From a virus: a stretch of DNA of 20,057 nucleotides. Every line of letters starts with the position of its first letter. The stretch's first letter is position 1. Shown piece by piece: positions 6,134 through 12,831 of the stretch. The notes beneath the pieces are model-generated. The model saw only the letters and a list, made by a program, of their open reading frames with translations, was not told the DNA's origin and ran no database searches. A program made the position numbers and the translations under genes. The stretch lies in the IMG/VR virus record IMGVR_UViG_3300028394_000382, positions 1-20,057 of that record; one strand, written 5' to 3'.

Positions 6134-6820
6134 ATGTCAAACATAACCACGTTTTCAGCAGCAAATCTACCCTCAGTCACTTCATTATCGACAGCACTCC
6201 GAGCTTTAGAAACCGATGTTGGCGCAGCAGGTGTTGTCATCCTCAAGATGGACAAGACAGGTCATTGGGTGTTCGGTGCAGATCAGACCGAAGTTGAAGA
6301 AGATTCAACATGGGCAGTCAATCCGTTCTCATTCGTGCATGGTTTCATAGCATGGGGTGACGGTGAGGTGCTTGGCGAAAAGATGGTATCAGTATCTCAG
6401 CCATTACCTGAGTTAGAAGCAGCGCCTCCAATGGCTCGTAAAGGTTGGGAGACTCAGGTCGGTATGTCTATGAAGTGTTTAAGTGGCGAAGATAAGGGCA
6501 TGGAAGTACGCTACACCACAACTTCGGTTGGCGGTAAGCGTTCTGTACAAGCCCTTGCAGTTGCCATCGCTACACAAGTAGACACAGACCCGAAATTGCC
6601 TGTACCGATTGTAACTCTTGAGAAAGAGCATTACAGTCACAAGTCGTATGGTCGCATTTACACACCAATTTTTAAAATTACAAGTTGGATGAGTATGACC
6701 GATGAGCCAAGCAAAGCACCAAAAGATAGTATTACTGACGATGCGCCCGAAGTATTATGGCCTGCACCTGAAGTAGAATCAGCAGCACCTGTAGCGACAG
6801 CTCGTAGACGTCGTAGCTAA
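6134..6820 (+). CDS. Hypothetical replication-operon protein, possible ssDNA-binding protein
   Basis: 228 residues. ATAGGAAC precedes the start, 11 bases after DUF2800. The N-terminal half has aromatic, beta-rich segments (GHWVFGADQTEVEEDSTWAV, SFVHGFIAWGDGEVLGEKMV). The middle is less conserved-looking. The C-terminus is acidic (SITDDAPEVLWPAPEVE) and ends in ARRRRS. In related phage modules the gene between DUF2800 and PolA is often a DUF2815 ssDNA-binding protein. This one does not show the DUF2815 opening that I know, so a functional analogue is only an inference. The acidic C-terminal stretch would suit an SSB-like recruiter, but the basic last residues are unusual for one. Confidence 0.7.
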   Translation: MSNITTFSAANLPSVTSLSTALRALETDVGAAGVVILKMDKTGHWVFGADQTEVEEDSTWAVNPFSFVHGFIAWGDGEVLGEKMVSVSQPLPELEAAPPMARKGWETQVGMSMKCLSGEDKGMEVRYTTTSVGGKRSVQALAVAIATQVDTDPKLPVPIVTLEKEHYSHKSYGRIYTPIFKITSWMSMTDEPSKAPKDSITDDAPEVLWPAPEVESAAPVATARRRRS

Positions 6821-6825
6821 AGAAA

Positions 6826-6894
6826 TGGGGCTAGTCTGTAAGTATTCAGTCTAGTACACACAAGTCGAACAACTAAGAAAACCGACTAGCCCCA
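6826..6894. repeat. 11-bp inverted repeat flanking the polymerase leader
   Basis: TGGGGCTAGTC at 6826-6836 is the exact reverse complement of GACTAGCCCCA at 6884-6894, with 47 bases between. It fills the gap between the unknown replication protein and polA, and its right arm ends 6 bases before the polymerase ATG. In RNA it would form a long-loop stem placed where a ribosome site would normally be. No T-run follows, so it does not look like a simple terminator. Confidence 0.7.
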
Positions 6895-6900
6895 CCTATT

Positions 6901-8871
6901 ATGACAATTCTATATATTGATTTTGAGACACGCTCACGCTGTGATCTACCCAGCCGTGGCGTTTACAATTACGCAAGGGATGCCAGCACGTCTGTATTGT
7001 GTCTATCCTATGCGTTTGATGATGAGGAAGTGCAGTCTTGGCTACCTGATCAAGAATTTCCTTGGCAGATCGTTGACCATATCGTATCGGGCGGTCAAAT
7101 ACGGGCGCATAACGCTGCCTTCGAGCGCTTGATTATGTGGTACGTCCTCTGCCCAGACAAAGGAATCCCAGAACCGACTACGGAACAGTTCTATTGTACA
7201 GCTACGCAGGCTCGTGCTAACTGTGCGCCAGGCTCGCTTGATGACGTGGGCAGATTCGCAAGCGTGAATATGCGTAAGGATCACCGTGGCAATCAACTAA
7301 TTCGTTTACTATCTATCCCCAAGGCCGATGGTACGTTCAACAATGACGTCACGCTTATGGCTGAGATGGTTGCCTATTGCGAGCAGGATGTTCGAGCAAT
7401 GCGTGCGATTAGTCAAGCTATGCGCCAACTGTCAGATGATGAGCTGTTAGACTATCATGTAAATGAGAAGATTAATGATCGTGGCGTGCTATTGGATAAA
7501 CCCTTAGCCGAGTCAGCAATCAAGTATGCGAGTGCGGAGCTGATAGAAATAGAAAATTTAGTAGCAGAATTGACAGATGGTGAAATATTAAGCGTGAGAA
7601 GTCCACGGATGCGCGAGTGGGTGCTTGCAAGAGTTGGCGATCAGGCCAAGAAGTTAATGGAAAACTACAAAGATGGTGACAAAAAATACTCAATCGACAA
7701 GACAGTTCGAGCTAATCTACTTGTGTGTGCTGAAGAAAATCCCGATGAAGTACCGCCGCAAGTTGCTGATGTTATCCAATGCGCGGACGACCTATGGGCG
7801 TCTAGTGTCGCAAAATTTAAAAGACTAAAGGAGTTAGCAGATGAAGAAGATCAAAGAGTCCGTGGAGCATTTGTCTTTGCAGGCGGAGCAGCCACCGGTA
7901 GAGCCAGCAGTTACGGAGCGCAAGTCCACAACTTCACACGCAAGTGTGCTAAGGATCCCGACGCTGTACGATCCGCAATGGTTAGAGGCCACGCAATTGT
8001 CCCTCATTTTGGAAGGCGGATCACGGATGTTCTCAAGTCCATGCTCAGACCTGCCCTCATACCCCAACGGGGAAAATCATTAGTCGTTGCCGACTGGGCA
8101 GCCGTTGAAGCACGGGTTAATCCGTGGCTATCCAACTGTCCAGCAGGTATTAAGAAATTAGACCTTTTCCGTACTGGTGAGGATGTTTACAAGGTTAACG
8201 CTAGTGCGACGTTCCATGTACCTGTTGATCAGATCACAAGTGAGCAACGGCAGATCGGCAAGGTGCAAGAGTTAGCGTGTGGCTTTGCAGGTGGCGTGGG
8301 AGCTTTCGCTGCAATGGGTCGAGCGTACGGCATTTTGTTACCTGAACCTGAAGCCAAACGGATGGTCAATGCGTGGCGTTTAGCAAATCCGTGGTCGGTG
8401 CCGTACTGGCAAGACCTTGAAAATGCTTACACGCGAGCGATGCGTAACAAAGGACATGAGTTTAGAGCAGGGCGAGTAACCTATTTATTTGATGGGCAAC
8501 ACTTGTGGTATGCACTTCCAAGTGGGCGTGTGTTATGCTATCCTTTCGCCCGATTAGATCAAGACGGAGTCAGTTATGCCAAAGCATCGTGGAAACCCGC
8601 AGCAGACGCAAAAGAGTGGCCAAGAGCAAGATTATGGAAAGGACTCGCCTGTGAAAACATTACACAAGCAGTCGCCAATGACTTACTGCGACACGCTTTG
8701 CGAGGCTTGGATGATGTGGTACTTCACGTCCATGATGAAATTGTGGTCGAGTCAGCAACACCCGAAATAGCAGTACAAATAATCAAAGACGTTATGTGTA
8801 CCCCACCCGCATGGGCAGAGGGGTTACCCTTAGACGTAGAGGCAAGCATTATGACAAGGTATGGAAAGTAA
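6901..8871 (+). CDS. polA: Family A DNA polymerase with 3'-5' exonuclease domain
   Basis: 656 residues, typical of phage PolA-type replicases. The N-terminal exonuclease domain shows Exo I LYIDFET (Asp7, Glu9), Exo II RAHNAAFE (68-75) and Exo III YCEQDV (Asp163). The polymerase domain shows motif A VVADWAAVEARV (395-406, with Asp398, Glu403, Arg405), motif B around RQIGKVQELACGFAGGVGAF (450-469, with Arg450 and Lys454), and motif C LHVHDEIVVE (Asp612, Glu613). All key catalytic positions appear intact. The start is fixed because DFET begins only seven residues in, yet the bases before the ATG (CCCCACCTATT) hold no Shine-Dalgarno. It is probably the phage replicase, working with the primase-helicase downstream. 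Confidence 0.95.
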   Translation: MTILYIDFETRSRCDLPSRGVYNYARDASTSVLCLSYAFDDEEVQSWLPDQEFPWQIVDHIVSGGQIRAHNAAFERLIMWYVLCPDKGIPEPTTEQFYCTATQARANCAPGSLDDVGRFASVNMRKDHRGNQLIRLLSIPKADGTFNNDVTLMAEMVAYCEQDVRAMRAISQAMRQLSDDELLDYHVNEKINDRGVLLDKPLAESAIKYASAELIEIENLVAELTDGEILSVRSPRMREWVLARVGDQAKKLMENYKDGDKKYSIDKTVRANLLVCAEENPDEVPPQVADVIQCADDLWASSVAKFKRLKELADEEDQRVRGAFVFAGGAATGRASSYGAQVHNFTRKCAKDPDAVRSAMVRGHAIVPHFGRRITDVLKSMLRPALIPQRGKSLVVADWAAVEARVNPWLSNCPAGIKKLDLFRTGEDVYKVNASATFHVPVDQITSEQRQIGKVQELACGFAGGVGAFAAMGRAYGILLPEPEAKRMVNAWRLANPWSVPYWQDLENAYTRAMRNKGHEFRAGRVTYLFDGQHLWYALPSGRVLCYPFARLDQDGVSYAKASWKPAADAKEWPRARLWKGLACENITQAVANDLLRHALRGLDDVVLHVHDEIVVESATPEIAVQIIKDVMCTPPAWAEGLPLDVEASIMTRYGK

Positions 8872-8898
8872 AAAAAACCCCTAGTTTTCGGCTAGGGG
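8870..8898 (-). terminator. Intrinsic terminator reading on the minus strand
   Basis: On the plus strand there is an eight-base A-tract (8870-8877), then CCCCTAG (8878-8884), a seven-base loop and CTAGGGG (8892-8898). Read on the minus strand this is a 7-bp GC-rich hairpin followed by eight Ts, a textbook Rho-independent terminator. It lies between two plus-strand genes, overlaps the polA stop codon, and has no minus-strand gene upstream of it. It would stop antisense transcription. On the plus strand it is a hairpin without a T-run. Confidence 0.75.
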
Positions 8899-8923
8899 CA
8901 ACTCATTCACGGAAGGAAACACA

Positions 8924-11230
8924 ATGCACAACTTTTTAGAGTTTATCACGAATTTAGCGCCAGAGGGCGAGACTGCCTTGATTGTGCGCCAAAAGCCACA
9001 GTTGAAGAATGGCGAATTACAGTTGCATGCCGATGGTGCTATTAAATGCACATGGCCTGCGTACTTGCCTAGCCAGAAGATGCGTGCTGGTGAGGCGTGG
9101 TATATCAATACGGCGTCGTTTATCATAGACCGCTTTGAGGATGGACGCGTATCAGCGTCCGCAGCCAACTGCGAGTTTGTATTGTTTATGATGTTAGATG
9201 ACATCGGTACGAAGTCGAAAACACCGCCCCTTGCACCGACATGGATTCTTGAGACTAGTCCTGCTAATTTTCAGTACGGATATGCTTTCTCGGAGCAACC
9301 GACTAAGGGTGAGTTCACGGCAGCAGTCAAAGCCATTGCAGCCGCAAATTACACCGATGCAGGCGCTACTAATGCAGTTCGCAATGTGCGTCTGCCAGGC
9401 TCGATTAACCTAAAGCCTGGGCGTGATAACTTCGAAGCCAAGCTAGTTGAGTTCCACCCTGAGCGTGACTACACGCTAGAGGAAATCTGCACGGCGCTAG
9501 GTGTAACACCCGCCCCTGCCGATACGAATCATTACGCACCGATTAGACTCGCCGACAATGGTGGCGATGATGTGTTATCATGGCTGAATGATCAAGGCAT
9601 GGTATTGTCGAAGATCAACGGCGAAGGGTGGCTTTCAGTCACTTGCCCTAACAACGCCGAGCATACCGATGGCAACCCCGAAGGTCGGTACAAACCCCTA
9701 GATCGTTCTTATTGTTGTCTACACTCGCATTGTGTCGATTTCGGCAGTCAAACATTTCTTGATTGGGTTGCTGCCAATGGTGGCCCTAAAGTTACCCACG
9801 GCCTGCGTGACCAATTGATCGCCGAGGCGATGACCGTAGCGTTGGCTAAGATTACCCCGTCCGATATGTTTACCGATGACGCTGACGCTAAGATTGCCGA
9901 AGTTGAGCGTAAAGAGTTAGGGCGTGTTGAGAAGTCCAAGTGGTATGAGCGTTTTGCCTATGTGCAGGATGACGAATCCTATTTTGATATGCAAGACAGA
10001 CGCGAAGTGTCAAGACAGACTTTTAACGCGCTATTCCGTCATATCAAATGTATGTCAATCCATGCACCGAACACCAGAGTTGAAGCATCTATTTGTTTTG
10101 ACCAAAACAGACAATCATCAGGTGCCAAGGCATTAGTTGGCATCACTTACGCAGCTGGTGAATCCGTGATTGTAACCCGTGATGGTGATCTATATGGTAA
10201 CAGATGGCGTGATGCTCGGCCTAACGTGTCTGATGCAGTTGTTGGCGATATTAGTATGTGGATGGAACATTGTCAAAAGCTCGTTCCTGAACCTGAAGAA
10301 CTTGAGCATGTTTTGAACATCATGGCGTTCAAAGTGCAACATCCTGAGACTAAGATTAACCACGCTGTCTTGCATGGTGGCGATCAAGGTAGCGGCAAAG
10401 ACACCATGTGGGCGCCGTTTATTTGGGCAGTTTGTGGTAGTCATTCGAGGAATCGTGGCATCATGGATAACAACTCCATTAACAGTCAATGGGGTTATCA
10501 ATTAGAGTCTGAAATTTTATTAATTAATGAGTTAAAAGAACCCGACGCTGCAACTCGCAGACAGTTAGCCAATCAACTCAAGCCAATCATTGCTGCACCG
10601 CCTGAGATGCTACCGATCAACCGCAAGGGCTTGCATCCTTACATGATGGCTAACAGACTATTTGTCCTGGCGTTCTCAAATGATCCTGTACCTATCTCAC
10701 TTGATTCACAAGATAGGCGTTGGTTTTGCGTGTGGTCAGCAGCTGCTCGCATGGATCCAACCGAAGCCAAGCAGATGTGGGATTGGTATCGACATGGTGG
10801 TTTCAAGTCGATTGCAGCGTGGTTACACGCCCGTGATATTAGTCAATTCAATCCATCAGCACCGCCTGCCATGACTGAGTTCAAAGCCAACTTGGTTGAG
10901 CATGGCATGAGCATAGCCGAGTCGTTCTTAGTTGAAATGTTACGCGCTCGTAAAGGTGAGTTTGCCAAGGGTGTAATTGGTTCGCCATTACATTCGTTGT
11001 GTGATCGTCTAGCTGGATCAGCGCCTAGTAATGTCAAAGTACCGCAAGCTGCTTTGTTACATGCCCTGAAAGAAGCAGGTTGGGTAGATTGTGGGCGCAT
11101 CAAGTCTAGAGATTTTGACACGAAAAAGCACATCTTTGCTGCACCTGAGTTAGCGTATATCTTGAGTAAGTCAGAGTTAAGGCGAGCGCTTGAGGATAGT
11201 CCGCTTGTGTCTCAAGATGTGCCGTTTTGA
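8924..11230 (+). CDS. Primase-helicase: PrimPol-like domain, zinc finger and SF3-type helicase
   Basis: 768 residues, after a GGAAGGAAA ribosome site. The N-terminal third looks like a RepB/PrimPol-type primase: FVLFMMLDDIG with Asp92 and Asp93 as likely metal ligands, ETSPANFQYGYAF (110-122) and RNVRLPGSINLK (153-164). A zinc-finger pattern follows (Cys241, His247, Cys264, Cys265, His267, Cys270). The C-terminal half is a DUF5906/D5-like SF3 helicase: Walker A GGDQGSGKDT (485-494), Walker B ILLINE (531-536), sensor VLAFSND (581-587) and arginine finger DRRW (597-600). It should prime and unwind DNA for the PolA upstream. It is last in the plus-strand replication operon, and iteron-like repeats begin three bases after its stop. 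Confidence 0.9.
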   Translation: MHNFLEFITNLAPEGETALIVRQKPQLKNGELQLHADGAIKCTWPAYLPSQKMRAGEAWYINTASFIIDRFEDGRVSASAANCEFVLFMMLDDIGTKSKTPPLAPTWILETSPANFQYGYAFSEQPTKGEFTAAVKAIAAANYTDAGATNAVRNVRLPGSINLKPGRDNFEAKLVEFHPERDYTLEEICTALGVTPAPADTNHYAPIRLADNGGDDVLSWLNDQGMVLSKINGEGWLSVTCPNNAEHTDGNPEGRYKPLDRSYCCLHSHCVDFGSQTFLDWVAANGGPKVTHGLRDQLIAEAMTVALAKITPSDMFTDDADAKIAEVERKELGRVEKSKWYERFAYVQDDESYFDMQDRREVSRQTFNALFRHIKCMSIHAPNTRVEASICFDQNRQSSGAKALVGITYAAGESVIVTRDGDLYGNRWRDARPNVSDAVVGDISMWMEHCQKLVPEPEELEHVLNIMAFKVQHPETKINHAVLHGGDQGSGKDTMWAPFIWAVCGSHSRNRGIMDNNSINSQWGYQLESEILLINELKEPDAATRRQLANQLKPIIAAPPEMLPINRKGLHPYMMANRLFVLAFSNDPVPISLDSQDRRWFCVWSAAARMDPTEAKQMWDWYRHGGFKSIAAWLHARDISQFNPSAPPAMTEFKANLVEHGMSIAESFLVEMLRARKGEFAKGVIGSPLHSLCDRLAGSAPSNVKVPQAALLHALKEAGWVDCGRIKSRDFDTKKHIFAAPELAYILSKSELRRALEDSPLVSQDVPF

Positions 11231-11232
11231 TA

Positions 11233-11335
11233 GAGTCGAAAATAGCGTGGTGGAACGGAATCGAAAAAAGCGTCCCCCACGTTAGTTTCAAACCGAATCG
11301 AAAATAGCGTCTCCAGACCGAATCGAAAAAAGCGT
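11233..11335. repeat. Four iteron-like 16-bp direct repeats, duplicated as two pairs
   Basis: The unit GARTCGAAAAWAGCGT occurs at 11233-11248, 11258-11273, 11295-11310 and 11320-11335. Starts are 25, 37 and 25 bases apart, so the set is an imperfect 62-base duplication of a two-copy module. Copies 1 and 3 read AATAGCGT. Copies 2 and 4 read AAAAGCGTCCCC. It starts directly after the primase-helicase stop and is followed by AT-rich DNA. Iterons next to a replication initiator are common at origins, and a repressor or initiator binding cluster is an equal option. Confidence 0.75.
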
Positions 11336-11557
11336 CCCCACAAAACCATCAAAATTCTTATAAAAAATATGCTGCATAAATAATCAGTAAAAAATTGCTG
11401 CAAAAAAAGTCAAAAATTTGTAAGTCCTAACTAACATAAATCCAGCTGTAAAAAATCCTATACCAGCTGGATGCCTAAAAATAGTGGATGCCATTTAAAA
11501 CCTATTTAAGCCACTTGTAACAAGTTTTATTACATGGGTAATGGGTAGCTATAGGAT
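11336..11557. other. AT-rich non-coding stretch with hairpin and short repeats
   Basis: No credible gene is seen. The stretch is strongly A/T-rich with A-runs. It contains a perfect 9-bp inverted repeat ATCCAGCTG (11440-11448) and CAGCTGGAT (11464-11472) with a 15-base loop, and a repeated TGGATGCC at 11468-11475 and 11485-11492. Together with the iteron-like repeats on its left it could be a melting region of an origin. It also separates the convergent plus-strand replication operon and minus-strand amidoligase operon. Confidence 0.5.
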
Positions 11558-11583
11558 AAAAAAAACCCCCTATTTCTAGGGGG
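11558..11583 (-). terminator. Rho-independent terminator of the amidoligase operon
   Basis: On the minus strand, CCCCCTA pairs with TAGGGGG around a GAAA tetraloop (plus-strand arms 11566-11572 and 11577-11583), followed by eight Ts (plus-strand A-tract 11558-11565). The stem is seven perfect base pairs. It lies 28 bases past the stop of the last small minus-strand gene, the right place to end that transcript. Confidence 0.88.
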
Positions 11584-11610
11584 CTGAATTGATGCTGGAA
11601 TAGTGTTAGT

Positions 11611-11673
11611 TTACAGATCGAATAAGGCAACCATCAAAGCCACTATACACAATACAGCTATTGTAATAATCAT
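11611..11673 (-). CDS. 20-aa single-TM miniprotein
   Basis: The ATG at 11673-11671 directly follows the stop of the previous small gene, with AAAGGA nine bases upstream. The 20-residue product (MIITIAVLCIVALMVALFDL) is hydrophobic almost to its end, long enough for one membrane helix, with a single Asp near the C-terminus. The stop TAA is at 11613-11611, ahead of the operon terminator. No family is recognised. A good ribosome site, exact gene-to-gene junction and promoter-to-terminator continuity argue that it is real, but such a short frame could arise by chance. Confidence 0.5.
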   Translation of the reverse strand: MIITIAVLCIVALMVALFDL

Positions 11674-11772
11674 TTAATACCATCCTTTCGCATAAATCCA
11701 AATTGATGCTAAAACTAAACCCATTAATACGCTGAATATTGCACCTAGTAAATAATCAATTAATGTCTTCAT
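11674..11772 (-). CDS. 32-aa single-TM miniprotein
   Basis: The ATG overlaps the stop of the amidotransferase-like gene (ATGA, 11769-11772) and has AAGGTG about 6 bases upstream. The 32-residue product has a short polar start (MKTLIDY), one hydrophobic helix (about 8-28, LLGAIFSVLMGLVLASIWIY) and a small basic end (AKGWY). This suggests one membrane pass with the C-terminus inside by the positive-inside rule. No family is recognised. It is followed without a gap by a second, 20-residue membrane miniprotein. Co-expression with the amidoligase pair suggests a membrane-linked role for the cassette. Confidence 0.62.
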   Translation of the reverse strand: MKTLIDYLLGAIFSVLMGLVLASIWIYAKGWY

Positions 11773-12806
11773 GCGATCACCTTAATAGAGTTAAAAGAGT
11801 TTTGAGTATTTACGCCATGTCTATCGTATGTCTCTGAATTACCAGATACACGATCTAACCATGGGAACGCTTGTCTGGCGTGATCGTGGTTACGCATGCA
11901 CTTAATAAACCAGTCTTCATTAATGGATTGATCTAAGACCATGTAGGCGATATCAGTAAAACAAGTAAAACTAAACTCATTAATAAAGTCTGTGATCACA
12001 GCTGGATTGATATCTGCCGCACTCAAAAATCCATAGTCTTCAAAGTCCATCAATAGTTGTTCTATTTCGTCTTCGTAATAACTGATATCACCATCATCCA
12101 TCCATGCTGTGCTGAAGTTGTTGCCACGAATTCCATAATTATTATCTAGGGCATATCTGTGAATTACAGGCTTCTCTAATGCTTGTTTAGCGATCTTCTT
12201 TTTATCAGTGATAGGCTTCTTAGATGCTGAAGTTGACGCAGACCATGCATATGTATTGGATAACCACATACCAGACCAATACACGCCACTATCTTTATTG
12301 ATTGTTGCCATGCGACCAGCACCATCCATCAAGACAAATTTATTAGACTTACCAATATGATCTGCCACGATCAGCTTGAAAGCTGGATGGAATGCAAAGT
12401 CTGGATTTTTACATAACATGGGTTTTAGATAATCATTGATGTAGTGCCATGTATCAGACTTGTTTGGATTGGCTTTATTACCCGTTGACAAAATGCCATT
12501 GTGCATAAGCCACATATCCAGACCATGTTCTTTTTTATTAAGGACTGGATATGGATGACAGTTGTCAAGATCAATGTTGCCATGTGTTCTCATGCGAAGA
12601 TGCCATGCACAATTTTTACCCTTGATATTTTGATTGTAAAAATTTACTAGGTCTTGATCAGTTTTAGGCAACAATTTTTTGACAACAATATTACCCTTGT
12701 CCACATACATCACGCCTACACCATCACTATTAAAACTATAGAAGTCTTCTAACCAGTCTGTATGTAAAACTGGAGTTTTGTTTGTTTGAGTTATTAATAA
12801 GCACAT
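11769..12806 (-). CDS. Class II glutamine-amidotransferase-like (Ntn hydrolase) protein
   Basis: 345 residues. The second residue is Cys, as needed for the N-terminal nucleophile after Met removal. Family landmarks follow: DGVGVMY (28-34), WHLRMRTHGN (68-77, like the HxRxATHG block), NCHPYPV (82-88) and LMHNGIL (100-106). These match the glutaminase domain that frees ammonia from glutamine. The C-terminal half (about 200-345) is acidic and not recognised, with no synthetase or sugar-isomerase domain attached. It directly follows an amidoligase gene (25-base gap, AAGGAAAA ribosome site), so ammonia or amide transfer to the ligase's product is a reasonable inference. The DNA is A/T-richer than the replication genes. 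Confidence 0.85.
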   Translation of the reverse strand: MCLLITQTNKTPVLHTDWLEDFYSFNSDGVGVMYVDKGNIVVKKLLPKTDQDLVNFYNQNIKGKNCAWHLRMRTHGNIDLDNCHPYPVLNKKEHGLDMWLMHNGILSTGNKANPNKSDTWHYINDYLKPMLCKNPDFAFHPAFKLIVADHIGKSNKFVLMDGAGRMATINKDSGVYWSGMWLSNTYAWSASTSASKKPITDKKKIAKQALEKPVIHRYALDNNYGIRGNNFSTAWMDDGDISYYEDEIEQLLMDFEDYGFLSAADINPAVITDFINEFSFTCFTDIAYMVLDQSINEDWFIKCMRNHDHARQAFPWLDRVSGNSETYDRHGVNTQNSFNSIKVIA

Positions 12807-12831
12807 ATTTTATGTTTTCCTTGTTTATTGA

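Noticed and set aside
7834-8083. Two frames of about 80 residues inside polA on both strands
   Set aside because: They overlap the conserved middle of the polymerase and show no ribosome site or family features.
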